A stretch of DNA of 64,000 nt. It comes from Pseudomonas chlororaphis subsp. aurantiaca. Its GTDB lineage: Bacteria; Pseudomonadota; Gammaproteobacteria; Pseudomonadales; Pseudomonadaceae. The stretch spans positions 4,030,001 through 4,094,000 of the forward strand of contig NZ_CP059162.1 of the NCBI RefSeq assembly GCF_013466605.1, read 5' to 3'. The notes under the pieces were generated by a model. It was not told the origin of the DNA, made no database searches, and saw only the letters and a program-made list of their open reading frames with translations. Both the position numbers and the translations under genes were made by a program. Below, piece by piece: positions 27,127-39,000 of this stretch (position 1 is its first letter; each line of letters begins with the position of its first letter).

Positions 27127-27546
27127 ATGAAGACCCTTGCTGCCCTGACCTGCGCCCTCGCCGGCCTGACCCTGCTCACCTCCCTGGGCGCCGCCGCCCA
27201 TGACCCGGGGTACGGCCAGGAGAAACTCAAGATCCTCCAGGAACATGCCCTGAGCAACCTGCCGGGCAAGACCGCGCTGATGCTCACCGTCGACTACGCG
27301 CCGGGCCAGGCCACGGTGCCGCACATGCACAAGGGCGCGGCCCTGGCCTATGTGCTCGAAGGCGAGATCACCTCAAGGGTCAACGACGAGCCGGCCATCA
27401 CCTACAAGGCGGGCGAATCCTGGTACGAACCGGCCGGCTCGCAGCACCCGGTGTCGGCCAACGCCAGCGCCAGCAAACCGGCCAGGCTGCTGGTGTTCGT
27501 GCTCAAGGACGCCAAGGATGAGGTGCTGACGCCGTTGAAGCAGTAA
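27127..27546 (+). CDS. Exported cupin-domain protein
   Basis: The ATG at 27127, after a purine-rich GGAGAAACCGACC, gives 139 residues with a Sec signal peptide (MKTLAALTCALAGLTLLTSLGAAA). The cupin motifs are PHMHKGAALAYVLEGEI (two His, Glu) and GESWYEPAGSQHPVSAN (Glu/His), giving a metal-binding 3-His/1-Glu-like set. A periplasmic location is expected. It follows the ABM gene in the same direction and may belong to the same stress unit. Confidence 0.87.
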   Translation: MKTLAALTCALAGLTLLTSLGAAAHDPGYGQEKLKILQEHALSNLPGKTALMLTVDYAPGQATVPHMHKGAALAYVLEGEITSRVNDEPAITYKAGESWYEPAGSQHPVSANASASKPARLLVFVLKDAKDEVLTPLKQ

Positions 27547-27558
27547 GCGCCTGGCCGC

Positions 27559-27673
27559 GGATCGCGAGCAAGCTTCGCTCCTACAGAAGCCGCGTTTTTT
27601 TGTAGCCGCTGCCGCAGGACCTTGAGCCCCTCGCGAGCGTTCCGCTCGATCGCAGCCTGCGGCAGCGGCTACA
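27559..27673. repeat. REP element and 18-bp-stem palindrome after the cupin gene
   Basis: A REP core (GATCGCGAGCAAGCTTCGCT...CTACAG, 27559-27589) is followed by a palindrome with perfect 18-bp arms (27601-27618 and 27656-27673, arm TGTAGCCGCTGCCGCAGG). The loop (27619-27655) contains CTCGCGAGCGTTCCGCTCGA. The cluster separates convergent cupin and gdhB genes. Confidence 0.8.
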
Positions 27674-27693
27674 ACATTTCGTGAGGCCATGAA

Positions 27694-27725
27694 AAAAGCC
27701 CCGTATCTCGCGATACGGGGCTTTT
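27694..27725 (-). terminator. Strong bidirectional terminator of gdhB
   Basis: A perfect 14-bp stem AAAAGCCCCGTATC / GATACGGGGCTTTT with a TCGC loop lies 15 bases past the gdhB stop. On the minus strand it runs into TTTTTTC; on the plus strand TTTTCATTT follows, so it can also end transcription from the cupin side. Confidence 0.92.
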
Positions 27726-27739
27726 CATTTACCGCTCGA

Positions 27740-30700
27740 TCAGGCCGCCGCTACAAGGCCCGATTGACCGCTCATGGCCAGGTCCAGCAGTTCGCGGTTG
27801 GCCACCGCGTACATCGCGTAGTCGGTGCCGCTGGCGGCACGGATTTCCACCAGCATCGCGCGCCAGCGCTCGACCATGCTCTGGTTCTGCTCCAGCCACA
27901 GGGCCACGCGGGCTTCCATGTCTTCCGGCGCGTCGGCCATTTGCAGGACCGAGATGGTGATCGCCCGTTGCTGCCAGTCCACGTCGTCGCGGAAGGCTTC
28001 GCGTGCCTGGGCCTGCCAGTTGTTGGCTACCGGCAGATCGCTGATCTGCTGCAGGTACCACGGCAGGTCCAGGGCGCTGCCCACGGCGAAGTAGGCCTTG
28101 GCCACATCGGCGGCGTCGTGCCCGGTGACATCCGCGGCCTCGATGATCGGCAACAGGGTGTACAGGTGGGTGGTACCTGCCACCATGCGCGCCAACAGCT
28201 CGGGCACGCCGGCTTCGACGTAGGCGGTGTAGCGGGTCTGCCAGCCTTCGCGGGTCGGGCCTTCCAGCAGTTCGTCGAGCTTGAGGCCCAGCGCCGCCAG
28301 GTGCGGACCGAAGTGCGCGACGTCCCGCGCGGCATCCTGCTCGTTGCGACGGCTGCGCAGGAACCAGCGGGTGGCGCGACGGCCAAGGCGCATCAGCTCG
28401 TCCATCAGCTCCAACTGCACCTGGGCCGAGACCTGGTGGTCCAGGGCTTCGATCTGGCGGAACCAGTGCGGGAGATGGAAGATGTCACGCACGATCACAT
28501 AGGCGCCCGCCACATTGGCCGGGCTCATGCCAGTGGACTCCTTCAGGCGTTGCACGAAGGTGATGCCCATGTGGTTGACCAGGTCGTTGGCGATCTGGGT
28601 GCTGACGATTTCGCGCTTGAGGCGGTGACGGCGCATGGCTTCGGCGAACTTGCTGACCAGGGTCGGCGGGAACGCGGTTTCCATGTCGCGGGTCAGGTAG
28701 TCGTCGTCCGGTACCAGGGAGTTGAGCAGCTGTTCCTTGAGGTCGATCTTGCTGTAGGAGATCAGCACCGACAGTTCCGGACGGGTCAGCCCGTGGCCAG
28801 CGGCGACGCGCTCGTTGAGCTGCTCTTCCGACGGCAGGAACTCGATGGCGCGGTCCAGCTTGCCACGGCCTTCCAGGTCGCTCATCAGGCGCTTGTACTC
28901 GGCGATCCGCGCGAAGGCGCGACGGGCCGCCAGGGACAGGGCCTGGGTCTGCTTGTAGTTGTTGCCCAGCACCAGGCCACCGACTTCGTCGGTCATGCTC
29001 GCCAGCAACTGGTTGCGTTGCTTGTCGGTCATGTCGCCGGCCTGCACCACTTCGTTGAGCAGGATCTTGATGTTCACTTCGTGGTCGGAGCAGTCCACGC
29101 CACCGGCGTTGTCGATGAAGTCGGTGTTGGAACCGCCGCCATTAAGGCCGAACTCCACACGACCCAGCTGGGTCATGCCGAGGTTGCCGCCCTCGCCCAC
29201 CACCTTGCAGCGCAACTCGTTGCCGTTGACCCGCAGCGCATCGTTGGCCTTGTCGCCGACATCGGCGTGGCTTTCAGTGCTGGCCTTGACGTAGGTACCG
29301 ATACCGCCGTTCCACAACAGGTCCACCGGCGCCTTGAGCAAGGCGTTGAGCAGCTCGGTCGGGGTCAGCTTGTCGGCCTGGATGTCGAAGCGTTCTTTCA
29401 TCTGTGGCGAGATGGCGATGCTCTTCGCGCTGCGCGAGAAAATGCCGCCGCCTTCGGACATGATGCTGGTGTCGTAGTCGCTCCAGGCCGAACGCGGCAG
29501 GTCGAACAGGCGCTGGCGTTCGGCAAAGCTGGTGGCCGGATCCGGATTCGGGTCGATGAAGATATGCAGGTGGTTGAAGGCCGCGACCAGTTGCAGCTTA
29601 TCGGACATCAGCAAGCCGTTGCCGAACACGTCGCCGGCCATGTCGCCAATGCCCACCACGGTGATGCTGTCTTGCTGGACGTTGATGCCGCGCTCGCGGA
29701 AGTGGCGCTGCACGCCGACCCACGCGCCCTTGGCGGTGATGCCCATCTTCTTGTGGTCGTAGCCGGCGGAACCGCCGGAAGCGAACGCGTCGCCCAGCCA
29801 GAAGCCGTAGTCGATGGCGATGCCGTTGGCGATGTCGGAGAAGGTCGCGGTGCCCTTGTCCGCCGCGACCACCAGGTACGGGTCATCGTCGTCGTGACGC
29901 ACCACGTTGGCCGGCGGCACCAGGGCGCCGTCCTTCAGGTTGTCGGTGATGTCCAGCAGGCCGGAGATGAAGATGCGGTAGCAGGCGATGCCCTCGGCCG
30001 CGATCTCGTCCCGGCTGCCGCCCAGTGGCAGGCGGCGCGGCAGGAAACCGCCCTTGGCGCCTACCGGCACGATCACCGAGTTCTTCACTTGCTGGGCTTT
30101 TACCAGGCCGAGGACTTCGGTGCGGAAGTCTTCCTCGCGGTCGGACCAGCGCAGGCCACCGCGAGCGACGTTGCCGAAACGCAGGTGCACGCCTTCGACG
30201 CGCGGCGAGTAGACGAAGATCTCGAACTTCGGCACTGGCTTGGGCAGCTCGGGAATCAGGTGCGGGTTGAACTTGAAGCTGAAGTACGACTTGTTATGGC
30301 CGTTGGCGTCGGTCTGGTAGAAGTTGGTCCGCAGGGTGGCCTTGATCAGGTCCAGGTAGCGACGCAGGATGCGGTCTTCGTTGAGCACCTGGACATCGTC
30401 CAGAGCGGTGAGGATCGCGTGCTCCAGGCGTTGCTGCTTGTCTTCCAGGTCATCGCCGGTGAGCTTGCGCGCCAGGTAGAAGCGGGTCTTGAACAACCGG
30501 GTCAGCTCGCGGGCGATATCGGTGTGGTTGTTCAGGGTGCTGGCGATGTAGCCCAGGTCGAAGCCCAGGCGGATCTGCTTCAGGTAACGGGCGTAGGCAC
30601 GCAGCAGCGCGACGTCGCGCCATGGCAGACCGGCGGTCAGCACCAGGCGGTTGAACGCATCGTTCTCGGCATCGCCACGCACGATATGGACGAAGGCGTC

Positions 30701-32611
30701 CTGCAGGGTGTCGTTGAGCTGCTGGATATCCAGGTTCAGGCCTTCGGCCGCGGTGAAGGCGAAGTCGTGGATCCAGAACTCACGGCCGCTGGCGTGACGC
30801 AGGCGATACGGGAACTCGCCGAGCACGCGCAGGCCGAGGTTTTCCAGGATCGGCAGCACGTCGGACAGCGCCAGCGGGGTATCGGCGTGGTACAGCTTGC
30901 AGTGCAGCAGCGGCTGGCTGATGGACTGGGTCAGCGGCTGGTAGAAGCTCATCACCAGCGGGTTGGCCTCGGACAGGCTCAACAGGTGTTGCATGTCGAC
31001 CACCGCCGAATGCGCGGCGAAGCGCTCGCGGTAGCCGGCCGGGAAGCCTTTCGGGAAGTCGGCCAGGACGTTGGTGCCGTGGGCTTCGCCGAAGCTTTCG
31101 ACAGTCAGTGCGGCGTAGTCGTCCTGCCAGCTGCGGCAGGCCTGTACCACTTCTTTTTCCAGCAGCAGCGGGTCGATGTCGATGCGGTTCTTCGGGTCGA
31201 CCCGCAGGATCAGTTGCACACGCGCCAGCACGGACTCGGAGAAGAAGGTCCAGAACTCGCAGTCGGTGGCCTTCAGGCGATCCATCAGCACCTGCTGGAT
31301 CTTCTGCCGCACTTCGGTGGAATAGATGTCGCGCGGCACATAGGCCAGGCAGTAGCAGAAACGACCGTACGGGTCCTTGCGCAGGAATACGCGGATCTTG
31401 TTGCGTTCCTGGATCTGCACGATCGACATCACGGTGCTGAACAGCTCGTCGACCGGGGTCTGGAACAGGTCGTCGCGGGGCAGCACTTCGAGGACCTGGG
31501 CCAGCTCCTTGCCCAGGTGCGCCTTGGCCTGGAAGCCGGAGCGCTGCTCGATGATTTCCACCTTGCGGCGGATATAAGGAATCACCCGCACGCTTTCGCC
31601 GTACACCGACGAGGTGTACAGGCCCATGAAGCGGCATTCCTTGATCACGTTGCCGTCGGCATCGATCTGGCGGATCGACACGTAGTCCGGGTAGGCCGGA
31701 CGGTGCACGCGGCTTGGGTGAGCGGCCTTGGCGAACGACAGCGGCGTCGGTTCGCGCAGGTAGTTCACGGCGTAGTCTTCGATGCGCAGGTCGTCGACGG
31801 TGAGGCCGGCGCGCAGCAGCTTGGTCAGGCCGAGGAAGGAGTCCTGGTCGTACTCGATATGGCCGCCGTGCTGGTCCTCGCGCACCACGAACTCTTCGTA
31901 GCCGAGGAAGGTGAAGTGGTTGCCCACCAGCCATTCCAGGAAGCTCTTGATCTCGCCCTTTTCATCGGCGTCGATCTCGAACTGGCTGTTGCCGATGCCA
32001 TCGATCAGTTCCTGGACCTTGGCTTTCATCGGCTCGAAATCGGCGACGGCGACGCGCACTTCGCCGAGCACCTGCTCCAGCTCCTTGCTCAGCACATTGA
32101 GCTCGGCGGTGTTGGCGCAGCGGTCGATCTCCAGATACATCAGCGATTCTTGCAGGATGCCTTCGCCCTGGGTGCCCTTGGGCAGGATTTCCAGCAGCTC
32201 GTTCTTGCTGCCGCGACGCACGCTCAGCACGGTGGTCTGCAGGGTGTGGATGCTGTAGCCGCGACGGTTCAGCTCGGTGCGGACCGAGTCCACCAGGAAC
32301 GGCAGGTCATGGTGCAGCACTTCGACCGCGGTGTGGGTCGACTGCCAGCCATGACGTTCGTAATCGGGGTTGTAGACGCGCACCTGCGGTTGCGCGTGGT
32401 CGAAGCGCTCAAGCAGGCGCCAGGCAGAAAGGGTGCAGCCCGCCAGGTCGGACAGCCGACGCTGGGTGAGTTCGTCCAGAGAAATGATGCCGAAGAATTG
32501 TTCAGCGAACAGCGCCACTTGTGGCAGTGCCTGTTCACTGATGTGCTGCGCCAGTGCCGCTTGCAGTTGGTGCTGGAAGTCGGCCTTGCTGGCTGCGGTG
32601 AAGAACGCCAT
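27740..32611 (-). CDS. gdhB: NAD-specific glutamate dehydrogenase, large (about 180 kDa) class
   Basis: With the ATG at 32611 (MAFFTAASKADFQHQLQ, after GGAG at 8 bases) the protein has 1,623 residues, matching the large GDH class; a Met 16 residues earlier is less likely. It converts L-glutamate plus NAD to 2-oxoglutarate and ammonium. ACT-like regulatory modules occupy about the first 700 residues. The catalytic GDH core (about 720-1250) includes GGLRWSDREEDFRTEVLGLVKAQQVKNSV, VPVGAKGGF and GFWLGDAFASGGSAGYDHKKMGITAKGAW. A helical C-terminal domain follows. In P. aeruginosa gdhB (PA3068 as I recall) lies close to the moxR operon; here about 25 kb separates them. Confidence 0.95.
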   Translation of the reverse strand: MAFFTAASKADFQHQLQAALAQHISEQALPQVALFAEQFFGIISLDELTQRRLSDLAGCTLSAWRLLERFDHAQPQVRVYNPDYERHGWQSTHTAVEVLHHDLPFLVDSVRTELNRRGYSIHTLQTTVLSVRRGSKNELLEILPKGTQGEGILQESLMYLEIDRCANTAELNVLSKELEQVLGEVRVAVADFEPMKAKVQELIDGIGNSQFEIDADEKGEIKSFLEWLVGNHFTFLGYEEFVVREDQHGGHIEYDQDSFLGLTKLLRAGLTVDDLRIEDYAVNYLREPTPLSFAKAAHPSRVHRPAYPDYVSIRQIDADGNVIKECRFMGLYTSSVYGESVRVIPYIRRKVEIIEQRSGFQAKAHLGKELAQVLEVLPRDDLFQTPVDELFSTVMSIVQIQERNKIRVFLRKDPYGRFCYCLAYVPRDIYSTEVRQKIQQVLMDRLKATDCEFWTFFSESVLARVQLILRVDPKNRIDIDPLLLEKEVVQACRSWQDDYAALTVESFGEAHGTNVLADFPKGFPAGYRERFAAHSAVVDMQHLLSLSEANPLVMSFYQPLTQSISQPLLHCKLYHADTPLALSDVLPILENLGLRVLGEFPYRLRHASGREFWIHDFAFTAAEGLNLDIQQLNDTLQDAFVHIVRGDAENDAFNRLVLTAGLPWRDVALLRAYARYLKQIRLGFDLGYIASTLNNHTDIARELTRLFKTRFYLARKLTGDDLEDKQQRLEHAILTALDDVQVLNEDRILRRYLDLIKATLRTNFYQTDANGHNKSYFSFKFNPHLIPELPKPVPKFEIFVYSPRVEGVHLRFGNVARGGLRWSDREEDFRTEVLGLVKAQQVKNSVIVPVGAKGGFLPRRLPLGGSRDEIAAEGIACYRIFISGLLDITDNLKDGALVPPANVVRHDDDDPYLVVAADKGTATFSDIANGIAIDYGFWLGDAFASGGSAGYDHKKMGITAKGAWVGVQRHFRERGINVQQDSITVVGIGDMAGDVFGNGLLMSDKLQLVAAFNHLHIFIDPNPDPATSFAERQRLFDLPRSAWSDYDTSIMSEGGGIFSRSAKSIAISPQMKERFDIQADKLTPTELLNALLKAPVDLLWNGGIGTYVKASTESHADVGDKANDALRVNGNELRCKVVGEGGNLGMTQLGRVEFGLNGGGSNTDFIDNAGGVDCSDHEVNIKILLNEVVQAGDMTDKQRNQLLASMTDEVGGLVLGNNYKQTQALSLAARRAFARIAEYKRLMSDLEGRGKLDRAIEFLPSEEQLNERVAAGHGLTRPELSVLISYSKIDLKEQLLNSLVPDDDYLTRDMETAFPPTLVSKFAEAMRRHRLKREIVSTQIANDLVNHMGITFVQRLKESTGMSPANVAGAYVIVRDIFHLPHWFRQIEALDHQVSAQVQLELMDELMRLGRRATRWFLRSRRNEQDAARDVAHFGPHLAALGLKLDELLEGPTREGWQTRYTAYVEAGVPELLARMVAGTTHLYTLLPIIEAADVTGHDAADVAKAYFAVGSALDLPWYLQQISDLPVANNWQAQAREAFRDDVDWQQRAITISVLQMADAPEDMEARVALWLEQNQSMVERWRAMLVEIRAASGTDYAMYAVANRELLDLAMSGQSGLVAAA

Positions 32612-33040
32612 CTGTGGTACTCCGCTTGGGCTTGTTATTGATGAAAGCGTCGCATGCAATCCCCCTTGGGGGTGTCGGTCATCCTGCTCCTGGATCTCGG
32701 GCAGAGGTCGCAGGATGACAGGGTGGTGAAGCTGTACGAGACGCTCAGGTCACATTCACCGTTCCCGGAGGGGCATCTGCAAAAACGACTGCCCAGGTAC
32801 CGTCGGGCAATGCCTTTACAGGTGCTCATCCGTTGCGCAGCTTAACGAGTGCGGCAAGCCCGCTGCTTGCGGTGCTGCGACATATTCGGTCATTGGCAGG
32901 CAACAGGTGGGCCAAACCCTGTCCTGAGCGAAAAAGCACCATCAGGGTGCGCCCTGGGGCGCCCCCCCACTGGCGGGCTCAACAGAGCACGCTCCAAGAC
33001 TTCCGATGACTGTAGATCAAGCTGGTGTACCGGGCGAACA
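32612..33040. other. Intergenic region between gdhB and the NRPS locus
   Basis: These 429 bases hold the gdhB promoter and leader (nearest 150 bases) and the end of the NRPS transcript. I see no credible gene in them. Confidence 0.6.
32931..32950 (-). terminator. Probable terminator of the NRPS operon
   Basis: On the minus strand GCACC CTGAT GGTGC is followed by TTTTT, about 90 bases past the stop of the second NRPS gene. The stem is only 5 bp, so efficiency is uncertain. It marks the end of an mbtH-NRPS transcription unit of over 18 kb. Confidence 0.5.
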
Positions 33041-36000
33041 TCAACGCTCCATGGCCTGCAGAGCCTGCTGTAGCGTCGGGCCGATGATGCTCAGGGCCTG
33101 TGGGCCCAGCATGTTTTCATGGCTGCAGTCGATCTCATGCACAGTGATCCCGTCGGCGACATGCGCCTGCCAGCCTTGCGGATCGTGCGACATGCCCCCC
33201 TCATCCAGGATCAGCGCCTTGAAAAACAACAGACGTCCGTTGAACAGATCCGGTGAAAAACTTCGCAACAAACGCGGCGCATCACGGAACTCGGCAAGGA
33301 TTCGCTCGAACAACGACGCCTCGTAGCTGGCCAGAGGGTGCTCGCTGCGTGTCAGCCGCAGTTTCAGGCTGGCGATGGTCAGTTCCTCGCCCGGCCCGGG
33401 CGCCCCACCCCCCAGTGACTCGAACAACGCCCTGAGGCTCTCCTTATCGCTGCGCTCCATCTGCTGGTACAAATGCCATATCGGATAGCCATCGAGAAAC
33501 GCCAGGAAGGATACGCTTTCGCCCTGCTGCTGCAGCAAGGTCGCGACCTGGTGCGCCAGATGGCAGCCGAACGACCACCCGAGCAAGGCATAGGGCCCAT
33601 GGGGCTGCACGCGGCGAATCTGCTCCAGGTAATCCCGGGCCATTGCCTCCAGAGAAAGCGGAGCCTCCCCGGTGCTCAGCCGGCGTGCCTGGAGGGCATA
33701 CAGCGGATGGTCGCCCAGATAAGGGATCAACCCCGCATACGACCAGCCCAGGCCGCCTCCCGGATGCAGACAGAACAAGGGCTTGTCTTGACCTTCACGC
33801 TTGAGCGGCAACAATACATCCAGCGAGCGGTCGTGCACCTCGTCTTCCAGGCGCCGGGCGAGCAAGGCAACTGTGGGCGCCTCGAACAGGGCGCGGATAC
33901 CGAGCCGGACATTCAGCCGGGCAGCGACCCGATTCATCAGCCGGGCAGCCAGCAGCGAATGCCCACCGATCTCGAAGAAGTTATCGTCGATGCCGACACG
34001 GCCCAGTTGCAGAATCGAAGCGAACAGCTCGCATAACAGCTCCTCTCTGGGAGAGCGAGGCGCTTGTGCCTGTCGCGGGACGAACCGGGGCGCGGGCAAT
34101 GCACGGGTGTCGATCTTGCCGTTTACCGTCAGCGGGAACCCCGCCAGCGTCATCACCGCCGCGGGCACCATGAAGTCCGGCAGCTGTTGCTTCAGGTAGG
34201 CCATCAGCGCTGACACCTCGCAGACCTGCCCCGGTTCCGGGATCACATAGGCCACCAACTGCTTGCCGCCCTGGGCACTGTCCCGGGCGACGACCAATGC
34301 CTGGGAGATCTGCGTATGGGTGCAGATGACGCTTTCCACTTCACCCGGCTCGATCCGGAAACCGCGAATTTTTACCTGCTGGTCAACCCGCCCGACAAAG
34401 AGCAGCTCCCCATCATGACGCCAGCGAACGATGTCCCCGGTGCGGTACATGCGGCTGCCCGGAGGGCCGAACGGGTCCGCCACAAAATGATCCGCGGTCT
34501 GCCCGGGACGCTTCAGATAACCACGGGCCAGGCCACTGCCTGCGATGTACAGCTCGCCAGGAGCACCAATGGCCGCAGGTTGCAGTTGCTCGTCCAGCAC
34601 ATACAGTCGGTCGTTATCCAGCGCCAGACCAATGGGAACGCAAGCGTACGGAACATCGGCATCGGTAATCCGATGGCTGGTGACGAAGGTGGTGGTCTCC
34701 GTCGGCCCGTACACATTCGATATCTCGACAGACGGCCAGCGCTCGCGAACTGCCCGGACCGCATCGCCGGAGATGGCTTCGCCGCCGGTAAAGATCTCCT
34801 GGATGCCTTGCAGCGACGCCACGTGCTCCTCAGCCAGCAACCGGAACAATCCCGAGGTCAGGAAGGCGCTTGTCACTTCGTGCTCGACGATGGCACGGGT
34901 CAGGCTCGGCACATCCAGCTCATCACCCGGCACGATGATTGCCTGGTGCCCATTGAGCAAGGTGGTCCACAGCTCATAGGTGGAGGCATCGAAAGCCTGC
35001 GCCGAGTGCAGCAATACCCGACGATGCTTTGCGGCACTCCAGCGCTGGTCGCGGGCCAGGGCGATGATATTGCCGTGGCTGATCGCGATGCCCTTGGGTT
35101 CACCGGTGGAGCCGGAGGTGTACATGAGGTAGGCCAGGCTTTGCGTATCCTGGTCCGGGCGGTCGATGGCAGCCGAAATCCCCTGCAACGCAGTGCCGCT
35201 CGTCACCGTCTCGATCAATTCGACGTCGGGTAGCGCAACTGTGCTGTGCGTCTCATCGACCAGCAGGATGCGCAACCGCGCCTCGTCAACGATGTGTTGC
35301 CAGCGCTCTCGTGGATCGCTGCCGCGCAACGGCACATAAAAGCCGCCGGCCTTGATCACCGCCAATGTAGCAATGACCCATTCGACGGAACGCTGCATCA
35401 ACAACCCGACCCCGGACTCGAGCTGCACGCCTCGGGCCACCAGGCGCTGCGCCAGTTGGTTGGCCCTGGCATCGAGTTCCCCGTAACTCAGCCTCTGCTG
35501 TTGGCAGACCAGTGCCGTCGCATCAGGCGCCCGCGCGACCTGCCTGGCGAACAGCGCGGCAAGATCCTGGCTGGGCAAGGCTGATGCCGTGGACCGATGG
35601 CTACCGAGCAAACGTTGCCTTTGCGCTTCGCTCAACAGTTCGATCTGGCTCAATCGTTGTCCGGGCCGTTCGGCGACCTGGGTCAGCAACCGCAGGAAGT
35701 ACGTGGTGAAGGCCACTATGGTCGGGTGATCGAACAGGTCGCTGGAGTAATCGACCTGCGCCTCCAGCGCGACGACCTGGCCTTGTGCATCCAGGCATTG
35801 GTCGAAGTTGCAGGTCAGGTCGAACTTGGCCGGGGTAAAGCCTATCGGCTCGGCAGTGACCTGCAGCTCCGGGAAATCGGCACTGCCATGGCTGTTGTTC
35901 TGTAGCACCAGCATGACCTGGAACAAGGGGTGTCGGGACTGGCTGCGCTGCGGATTCAAGGCTTCGACCACGCGGTCGAAGGGTACGTCCTGGTGGACGT

Positions 36001-39000
36001 AGGCCCGTAGCGAATACTCACGCAGTTGAGTCAGCAGCGTGTTGAACGCAGGGTCTTGCGCCGTACTGACGCGTATCACCAGGGTATTGACGAAAAACCC
36101 CACCAACTCGGCCAGGGCCTCCTCGGTACGCCCCGCCACCACCGAGCCCAGGGTGATGTCGTTACCGGCACCGAGCTTGCTCAACAGGCTCGCCATGGCG
36201 GTTTGCAACAGCATGAACAGGGTCACGCCCTCCTCTTGCGCCACGGCTTTCAGGCGTTTGTAGAGTGGCTCGTCAATCCGGTAAGTGACGCGCCCGCCCC
36301 GGTTGCTCAATACCAATGGTCGGCGCCGATCCATCGGTAGCGTCACTTCCTCGGGGGTTCCCGCCAGGGTCTCGACCCAGAAGTCGATCTGCCTGGCCAT
36401 TTGGCTCTGCCGGTCATTGCCATCTCCCAGCAGCTTCTGTTGCCACTGGGCATAGTCCGCATACTGCACGGGCAATGGCTGCCACTGCGGCGACTGGCCG
36501 TTGCAGCGCGCCCGATAGGCCTCGGCCAGGTCGCGCCAGATCGGCCACAACGAGCCGCCGTCGCACGCGATGTGATGGAGCACCAGCAGCAGGACGTGCT
36601 CCTGGGTTTCGGGCAATGCGAAAAGCCACCCGCGAACAGGCAGGTCCTGGCTCAGATCGAAACCGCAGGCGGCAGCCTTGTCCAGCCGCCGCGCCAGGTC
36701 GCCTGCGGCTAACCGGTGATACTCAAGCTCGATAGGGGCAGCCTCTGGCGCCAGGATGTGTTGATACGCTCGCTCCCCGTTCAGGCAATAAAGCGTGCGC
36801 AGGATTTCATGGCGTGCCAGCAAGTCGTTCAGCGCCTCTTGCAGCGCAAGCGGCTGCAACGGGCCTTGCAAACGCAACGCCAAAGGCATGTTGTACGTGG
36901 CTTTGTCATCCAGCTGATCGAGCAGCCACATCCTCTGCTGGGCGAATGACAGCGCGGGGAACGCTTCACGCGGTTGCGCCGTCAGCGTTTGTCGAGCCTG
37001 TTGGCCATCACCCAGGCGTTTTGCCAACTGCGCCACTGAAGGCGCTTCGAACACTGCGCGAATCGGCAGGTCGATGGCAAAACGCGTGCGGATCCGACTG
37101 ATCAGGCGCATCACCAGCAGTGAATGACCGCCCAGGTTGAAGAAGTCATCGTCCATCGCCAGTGTTTCCACCCCTAGAACCTCGGCGAACAGGCTGGCGA
37201 GGATTTCTTCCTGCGGGCTGCCCGGATGACGTCGGCTACCCTGGCTGTGAAGCACTGGTGCGGGCAAGGCGCGGCGGTCCAGCTTGCCATTGAGGGTCAG
37301 CGGGAAAGCCGGCAGCGGCACGATCGCCGCCGGCACCATGTAATCAGGCAAGCGCCTGGCCAGGTAATCGCGCAAGGCCTGAGTATCGCCCCCTCCTTCC
37401 TCATGGAGCCTGACATAGGCAACCAACTGTTGATGGCCAGGGCGATCCTCGCGGAGCAAGACCACGGCGCTGGCCACCCCGGCATGCTCGGCCAGGGCCG
37501 ACTCGATTTCCCCCAACTCGACGCGAAAACCACGAATCTTCACCTGCTGGTCGGCCCGGCCCAGATAACTGAGGTTGTTATCCTCGCGCCAGCAGGCCAG
37601 GTCACCGGAACGGTACATGCGCGTACCCGGTGCTCCGTGAGGGTCGGCGACGAACCGCGTGGCGCTCAGTTCGACCTGGTTCAAGTAGCCTCGGGCAAGC
37701 CCTGCTCCTGCAATGTACATCTCGCCCTCGACCCCGACGGGCACCGGGCGCAAGGCATCATCCAGGACATAGATCCGCAGGTCCGGAATCGCTCCACCGA
37801 TCAGGCTGTCACGCTGCTCGCGCGCTAGCTCGTCATTCAATGCCTGGTAGCTGACATGCACGGTGGTTTCCGTGATGCCGTACATATTCACCAGCGTCGG
37901 CGTATCCGTGGCATGCCGCAGGTACCAGCGCTGCAGCTGTGCCAGGTCCAAGGCTTCGCCACCGAAGATCACGTAGCGCAGGCTCAACCGGTCTCCCTGC
38001 TGCGGCGTTTGTTGATCGGCCTCGATCAGTTGATAGAACGCCGACGGTGTCTGGTTGAGCACCGTCACCTGCTCATCGACCAACAATTGCAGGAAAGCCG
38101 AGGGCGAACGACTGGTTTCATAGGGCACGATCAACAAGCGACCGCCATGCAATAGCGGGCCCCAGATTTCCCAGACCGAAAAATCGAAGGCGTAGGAGTG
38201 AAACAGCGTCCAGACATCCTGGCTATCGAAATGAAACCCGTGCTGAGTAGCCGCGAACAGGCGGACCACGTTTCGATGGGAAATCAGTACGCCCTTGGGG
38301 TTTCCCGTGGAGCCCGAGGTGTAGATGATGTAAGCCAGGCTGTCGGGGCTCATGGGCCGTACCCGTTCCCGGGCCAGCAGATCCTCGCCGCTGAAGCCAT
38401 CGATCAGCCCCCGCCCGCTCTCATCGTCGAGCACCAGGCAGGGCACCTGCAGATCCGTGCAATGCCTGGCGTCCTTCTGGGTCAGCAGCAACCGCGGCTG
38501 CGCATCGGCCACAATGAACGCGATCCGCTGCGACGGACTCTGCGGGTCCAGCGGCAGGTAGGCCGCCCCGCTTTTGAGCACCGCCAGCAGTGCCACGATC
38601 ATCTCTGCCGAACGCGACAGGCTCAGCGCCACGATGTCCTCGCACCCCACGCCCTGGCTCACCAGGTAGCGGGCCAGACGGTTGGCGCGCCGATTGAGCT
38701 CGGCGTAACTCATCGGCTCGCCTTCAGCGCTCAGGGCGATGGCCTGCGGCGCTTTCCTGGCCTGCTCCTCAAAGATCTCGATCAGGCTGGCATCCGCTTG
38801 CAGGCTCGGCATTTGCGGCCATTGCCGGGCCTGTTGTTCCCGGGGCAACAGCAAGGGCACTACGCCGATGGGGCTGTCGGGGCGTTCCACCATCGCCTGC
38901 AGCAGATACTCGAAGCGCTCCGCCAGGCGCACGATCGACGGGTCGTCGAACAGCGACGGCAACCAGCTGAAGCGTAACTGCAATTGCTTGCCCGGCACCG

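Noticed and set aside
27689..32641. A 1,650-codon open frame on the plus strand opposite gdhB
   Set aside because: It mirrors gdhB codon for codon in a high-GC gene; its product is low-complexity (H, Q, V, A, G rich) with no domain, and the minus frame is a full-length GdhB.
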